A model generated the notes under the pieces. It saw only the letters and a list, made by a program, of their open reading frames with translations. It searched no databases and had not been told where the DNA came from. From Eutreptiella sp. 'Long Island Sound 2002' (Eukaryota > Euglenozoa > Euglenophyceae > Eutreptiales > Eutreptiaceae), in assembly GCA_964036045.1 (NCBI GenBank), contig OZ038378.1:145045767-145109766 (forward strand): DNA of 64,000 nucleotides, given 5' to 3'. The position numbers and the translations under genes were made by a program. Positions 60,409-64,000 of the stretch are shown here, in pieces. Position 1 is the first letter of the stretch. Each line of letters opens with the position of its first letter.

Positions 60409-60490
60409 CATGAGCAACGGATATAGGACTCGCATACACCCCCGTGACACAAGCATATGGTCATCGTCACCACTCTCAGTTCATTGTTTG
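60409..60490 (-). mobile_element. 5'-truncated LINE-B-family tail, copy 1
   Basis: Starts right after ten G with 'gagcaacggatata'; the hairpin arms are 60433-60440 and 60452-60459. Pairing on the minus strand uses several G-U pairs. Confidence 0.65.
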
Positions 60491-60506
60491 ACCTGTTGCT
60501 CTGGGC

Positions 60507-60649
60507 CATGAGGCAACGGAAACTGGGCTCGCATACGCCCCCGTGTCACAGGCGTATGGTCATAACCACATTGTTCAGTGTTTTCCTTGCTGCACTGCAG
60601 CGCAGACCAGTTCTGTACCACACCAGGTGGTTGCTGACTGTGCTTTGGC
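60507..60649 (-). mobile_element. 5'-truncated LINE-B-family tail, copy 2
   Basis: About 143 bp shared with copy 3, from 'catgaggcaacgg' to 'ctgactgtgctttggc'. Hairpin CATACGCC (60532-60539) / GGCGTATG (60551-60558). Confidence 0.7.
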
Positions 60650-61253
60650 TTCGGTCCTCTGGACTCTGAGGTCAGCTCGCACCCACCACCCTCCCACAGT
60701 GCCGGTTAGTCTCTAACCCTTGCCCTGCAGGTCGTGCCCCTGTCATGCACTTGCTCTCTGGCACGTGAGGACGTGTCGTACCCGATCCTCGGGGGCGCAA
60801 AGGCGCCTTTGGCGGCGCAAAGGCGTCTCAACATTTCAACACAAGTTCCGGCTGCCGGTCTCCTCAACAGATCATTGCTGTACTGTGTGTGGCGCATACC
60901 TTTTCAGTACCACACCATGCGTGCACATTCATGCGCATGCTGTTTGCTTTTTCTTGCCCGCTAACTTCCAGCTGTCTTACGTGGACCGCACTCTCGCAGC
61001 CCCTAGTCATGCTTTGGCTGTTCAACACGTGACGATGTGTCGAGCCTGTGGCTCAGGGGCGCTACGGCGCCCTGCTTTTTCATTTCTTGACTGTTCCGTG
61101 CTGCCGTGGCGTCCCATTTACCCTGGTCAGCTCGAACCCACCCTGGTCAGCCCGAACCCACCACCCTCCCTTTGCGCCGGTTAGCCCCGGTCTCTTGTTG
61201 CTCTTGGGGGGGGGGGGGGTCTTGAGGGGGTGGGTTCCGGGAGGGGCAATGGG
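60650..61253. other. Sequence between LINE tails, no recognised gene
   Basis: The stretch may be further LINE 3' sequence belonging to copy 2. A 14-base G run lies at 61206-61219. Confidence 0.4.
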
Positions 61254-61400
61254 CCATGAGGCAACGGATACTGGGCTCGCATACGCCCCCGTGTCACAGG
61301 CGCATGGTCATCACCACATAGTTCAGTGTTTTTTCCTTGCTGCACTGCAGCGCAGACCAGTTCTAAACCACTCCAGGTGGCTGCTGACTGTGCTTTGGCC
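61254..61400 (-). mobile_element. 5'-truncated LINE-B-family tail, copy 3
   Basis: Near-duplicate of copy 2. Hairpin CATACGCC (61280-61287) / GGCGCATG (61299-61306), with one G-U pair on the minus strand. Confidence 0.7.
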
Positions 61401-61491
61401 TGGGCAATGGGGCAATGGGGGGGGGGGGGGGGGTTCGGGAGGGTCGGTTGGGGGGGGGGGTCCAGGTGGGGCAATTTGGGGTGGTGGGGGG

Positions 61492-61555
61492 AATGAAGCA
61501 ACGGATACTCAGCTACCATATGACCCCCGTGACACAAGCCATAGGTCACAGCTCG
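61492..61555 (-). mobile_element. 5'-truncated LINE-B-family tail, copy 4
   Basis: The closest match to the LINE-B tail ('gaagcaacggatactcagct'), directly after a G run. Hairpin TATGACC (61519-61525) / AGCCATA (61537-61543). Confidence 0.7.
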
Positions 61556-62639
61556 AACCAGTGCTGAATGCTGCCTTGAGTTCGCCACGCTGGGCTATCG
61601 AATGTTTCATAGGCCGGTTCTTACCACAATCGAGGTTGTTTGGGCCAGACATCAGGATAGTCTTCATCCGAGTCGCTCGTGACACACGATCCTCCCGACC
61701 AGTCCCGACCAGAGTCTGTATCCCACGTGTGTGGCATTTCAACGAGTCCCAGGTTTGGGGTGGTGGGGGGGGGGGGCACAGGCTCCCCTCACCTCCCCTT
61801 GCCCTCCCTCTAAGCATACTAATACCATTAACCTAACCCTAACCTTTGTGGCCAGCTGGTTTGGCCATGCCACCCTTGTTGATTGGGGTGAAGAAGATCC
61901 CCCAAATTTCGTTCATGGCTGCTAGTGCCACATCATTGCTCTCCATTTTGAAGCCCAACAGTCCCTCTAACTCGAGCCTAGGGTGAGAGTTAGGGCTAGG
62001 GTCACCGAGCTGGTGGAACCAATCTTGGTTTTATAACCCTCTTTAGTGTCTAGGGTGGACCTAACAGGTTTGGCAAGCAAGCAGCAAGCGGCAAGCACGC
62101 GGGAAATGGAAAAAAATCACAGCTCCGTCGTGGTGCTTCAGATTCGGCCAAAATTTTGGTGGATGCTACCTATGGGTGTGAGGGACAACCACACAAAGTA
62201 TGAGCAAGAAACTCAACGGTGGCGGCCGGGAACGGGCGTCGCAAGTGCCCGACCTCAAATTCAAAATCTGCAGGTTGGGGCCAAAATCAACCTTTTTTTG
62301 CCCAAAACCGCCCTAGAACATGCTGAAAACGGCCAAATGAAGGGAAATAGACTTCCCTGTGCCTTTAGGGCCCCCCAACTCCACAATATGTCCGCGAACC
62401 GCCCCCAAAAGGCCCCCAAAAGCCCCAAAATTTGTGCACATTGGCCGCCGACAGCCCAAAACCAAAGACAGACCACATCTTGGGCTACGTGGCTCAAAAC
62501 GCGATTTCGAGCGCACCTAATCTACCCGCAACCACCCACTTTGGGTGGTTTCCACCCCTCAAAATTGCCCTAACCGACGCCTAGACCCCCGTACTTAGGC
62601 CTAGTGGGCTGCGGCAAGCTGTAGGAGGTAGCCCAAAGA
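61556..62639. other. Stretch without recognisable genes
   Basis: A plus-strand ORF (62046-62573) is open but shows no protein signature. CCCTAACC/TTAGGG-like words occur near 61826-61850 and 61980. Confidence 0.45.
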
Positions 62640-63400
62640 GGTGGATGCCAAAATGGGCCAACAAGGCCCACCGTGTGCAAAAAAATGACTCCTTTCAAAA
62701 ATGATCCTAGACCACATGGAATGCCAAAACAAGTGTTTTTGGCGCGTTTTGAGCTCGTGGTGGCCCGTTTTGGCCCTCCTAAAATCCCAAAATGCCTTGA
62801 AAATGGGCTGTTTCGGGACGAAAAATGGGTCAAAAATGGGTCCAAAATGCATTTTTCCAAATATGATCCAAGACCATTTGGGGTGCCTGAACAAGTGAAA
62901 TGAGCCCATTTTGGGCCCATTGCAAGCCATTTCAGCGCCTCCAAGGTCACAAAATGCTTTGAAAATGGGTTGTTTTGGGACAAAAAATGGGTCAAAAATG
63001 GGTCAAAAATGTGTTTTTCCAAAAATGATTCTAAGACCATTTGGGGTGCACAAACAATTGAAATGAGCCCTTTTTGAGCCCATTGTAAGCCATTTTGGCC
63101 ACTCCCGAGTCACAGAATGCCTTGAAAATGGGCTGTTTTGGGACCAAAAGTCAGTCAAAAATGGATCAAAAGTGTGTTTTTACAAAGATACTTTTGGACT
63201 ATTTGGGGTGCACAAACAAGTGGAATGAGCCCATTTTGACCCCATGTTGAGCAATTTTGGCCCCTCTCAAGGCCGAAAGGGCCTTGAAAATGGGCCTATT
63301 TGGGACCACGAATGGCTCAGCAACGGGTCAAACCCATGGTTTTCCAAAAATGATCCTAGTCCAGTTGTGGTGCCCAAACGGATGAATCTACTTTCGAGTC
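62640..63400. repeat. Tandem repeat, about 162-bp unit, 4.5 copies
   Basis: The phrase 'gaccatttggggtgc' with variants recurs at about 62708, 62871, 63034, 63197 and 63358. Each unit holds 'aaaatgggtc', 'gaaaatggg(c/t)tgttt' and 'tttttccaaa'. Copies are moderately diverged. Confidence 0.8.
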
Positions 63401-63441
63401 GTACCTCATTTGTCGTTGAAGTCTCCTAGACAATGTTCCTT

Positions 63442-63482
63442 CCCCCACCAGCTCGGTCCCAATATTGAGTCTTGATTGGGGT
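63442..63482. repeat. Right arm of the long-range inverted repeat
   Basis: Mirror of 57801-57840. The two arms enclose 5.6 kb and could be the ends of one large element or two independent copies. Confidence 0.65.
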
Positions 63483-63570
63483 TAGGGTCAAGGGTAAGGT
63501 TTGGGGGTGGGGTTAGGAGTATGCTGAGGGTTGGGGTGGGCGTTAGAGTCAAGGTTGGGTTCCAGGATAG
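63476..63570 (+). repeat. Degenerate GGGTTAGGG-like simple sequence
   Basis: GGGGTTAGGGTCAAGGGTAAGG-type words run to about 63560, again like worn telomere-type sequence. From 63571 to the right edge I see only G and C runs (near 63700 and 63738) and a short open stretch without identity. Confidence 0.45.
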
Positions 63571-64000
63571 TGTTGGGGTGCAAAGTGGACAAAATGGGCA
63601 AGGGGAATGAAAGGAATTTTTCGGGCACCTTCGGCGCCACCACATGTATGGCTAGTAGCTTTTGACCCTTGGCAACTAAGTGGGCCCGAAGGGCAGGGAG
63701 GGGGGGGGGGTTGCGTACTAGAACCGAGGAGATCCGCCCCCCCCCCCCCCCCGTGTACCGCGCAAGCCACTGGAACCACTCTCATGTGAGCGCCGTAGGG
63801 ATCTTTGCTGGCACGCCTACCTCGTCTTGGAGTCGAAAAACCGTACCGCATTATCCGCAACTGCCCGGGGCTGGAGGCTTGTCGCTTCCCCGACCCGCAA
63901 GAAGAGCTAGAACGAGACGATGGCCAGTCCAACAGCCGCCTAGTCGCCCAAGCTGCTAGCCTTCGCCACCATGTATAGCAGCATGACAGGGGATTCCCAG

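Noticed and set aside
62046-62573. 175-codon plus-strand ORF as a gene
   Set aside because: Low-complexity text from the repeat-rich end region, no motif, no matching neighbours.
62640-63400. CRISPR array
   Set aside because: The 162-bp units are tandem without distinct spacers, and the genome is eukaryotic.

Overview
This window is nuclear DNA of a eukaryote with a repeat-rich genome, and I infer a euglenid alga. The best evidence is at the 5' end of an intact LINE (46125-46152, minus strand). There the element starts, directly against its target-site duplication, with what I recognise as the euglenid trans-spliced leader: ACACTTTCTGAGTGTC, then CA, eight T and CG (27 of 28 bases as I remember the Euglena leader). 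A diverged copy of the same leader lies just upstream of the one large host-like gene (57619-57646). That gene carries a plant/cyanobacterial-type phytochrome module, which also fits a photosynthetic lineage. No organism name was given, so this is inference.

Layout. 1-4320: a GC-rich LINE (LINE-A, minus strand) running off the left edge, with a C2H2 zinc-finger ORF1 and an APE-RT ORF2. 4320-6122: degenerate minus-strand coding sequence, including a hAT-like transposase fragment. 6123-33660: LTR retrotransposon 1 (Ty3/gypsy type, 787-bp LTRs, 5-bp GTCAA duplication, initiator-Met primer site), now defective. Inside it, at 13284-30450, sits LTR retrotransposon 2, a chromovirus with 2967-bp LTRs about 99% identical; it splits the integrase of element 1 from its chromodomain. 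33661-34640: a ubiquitin-specific-protease-like fragment on the minus strand, interrupted by element 1. 34640-39660: non-coding sequence with a TA-flanked MITE and LINE debris. 39670-46176: a small G/C-run inverted-repeat element interrupted by LINE-B, a full-length two-ORF LINE on the minus strand. 47487-50393: a possible tyrosine-recombinase element bounded by direct repeats. 53448-57593: an intronless minus-strand gene predicted to join a phytochrome PAS-GAF-PHY module, an F-box, leucine-rich repeats and a Cys-rich tail. 57800-64000: foldback and inverted-repeat elements, four 5'-truncated LINE tails, an RNase H fragment and a 162-bp tandem repeat.

How the parts fit together. The LINE is apparently copied from trans-spliced mRNA and so carries the leader into the genome. 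The phytochrome/F-box gene has the same leader relic, no introns and a possible short flanking duplication, so it looks like a retrocopied mRNA, probably made by LINE machinery. Its domain order (bilin photosensor, F-box, LRR) would make a light-responsive substrate receptor for an SCF ubiquitin ligase, analogous in logic to the LOV-F-box-Kelch protein ZEITLUPE but with a phytochrome sensor. I know of no described protein of this architecture; it is the main candidate for a new system here. All coordinates and counts were read by eye.
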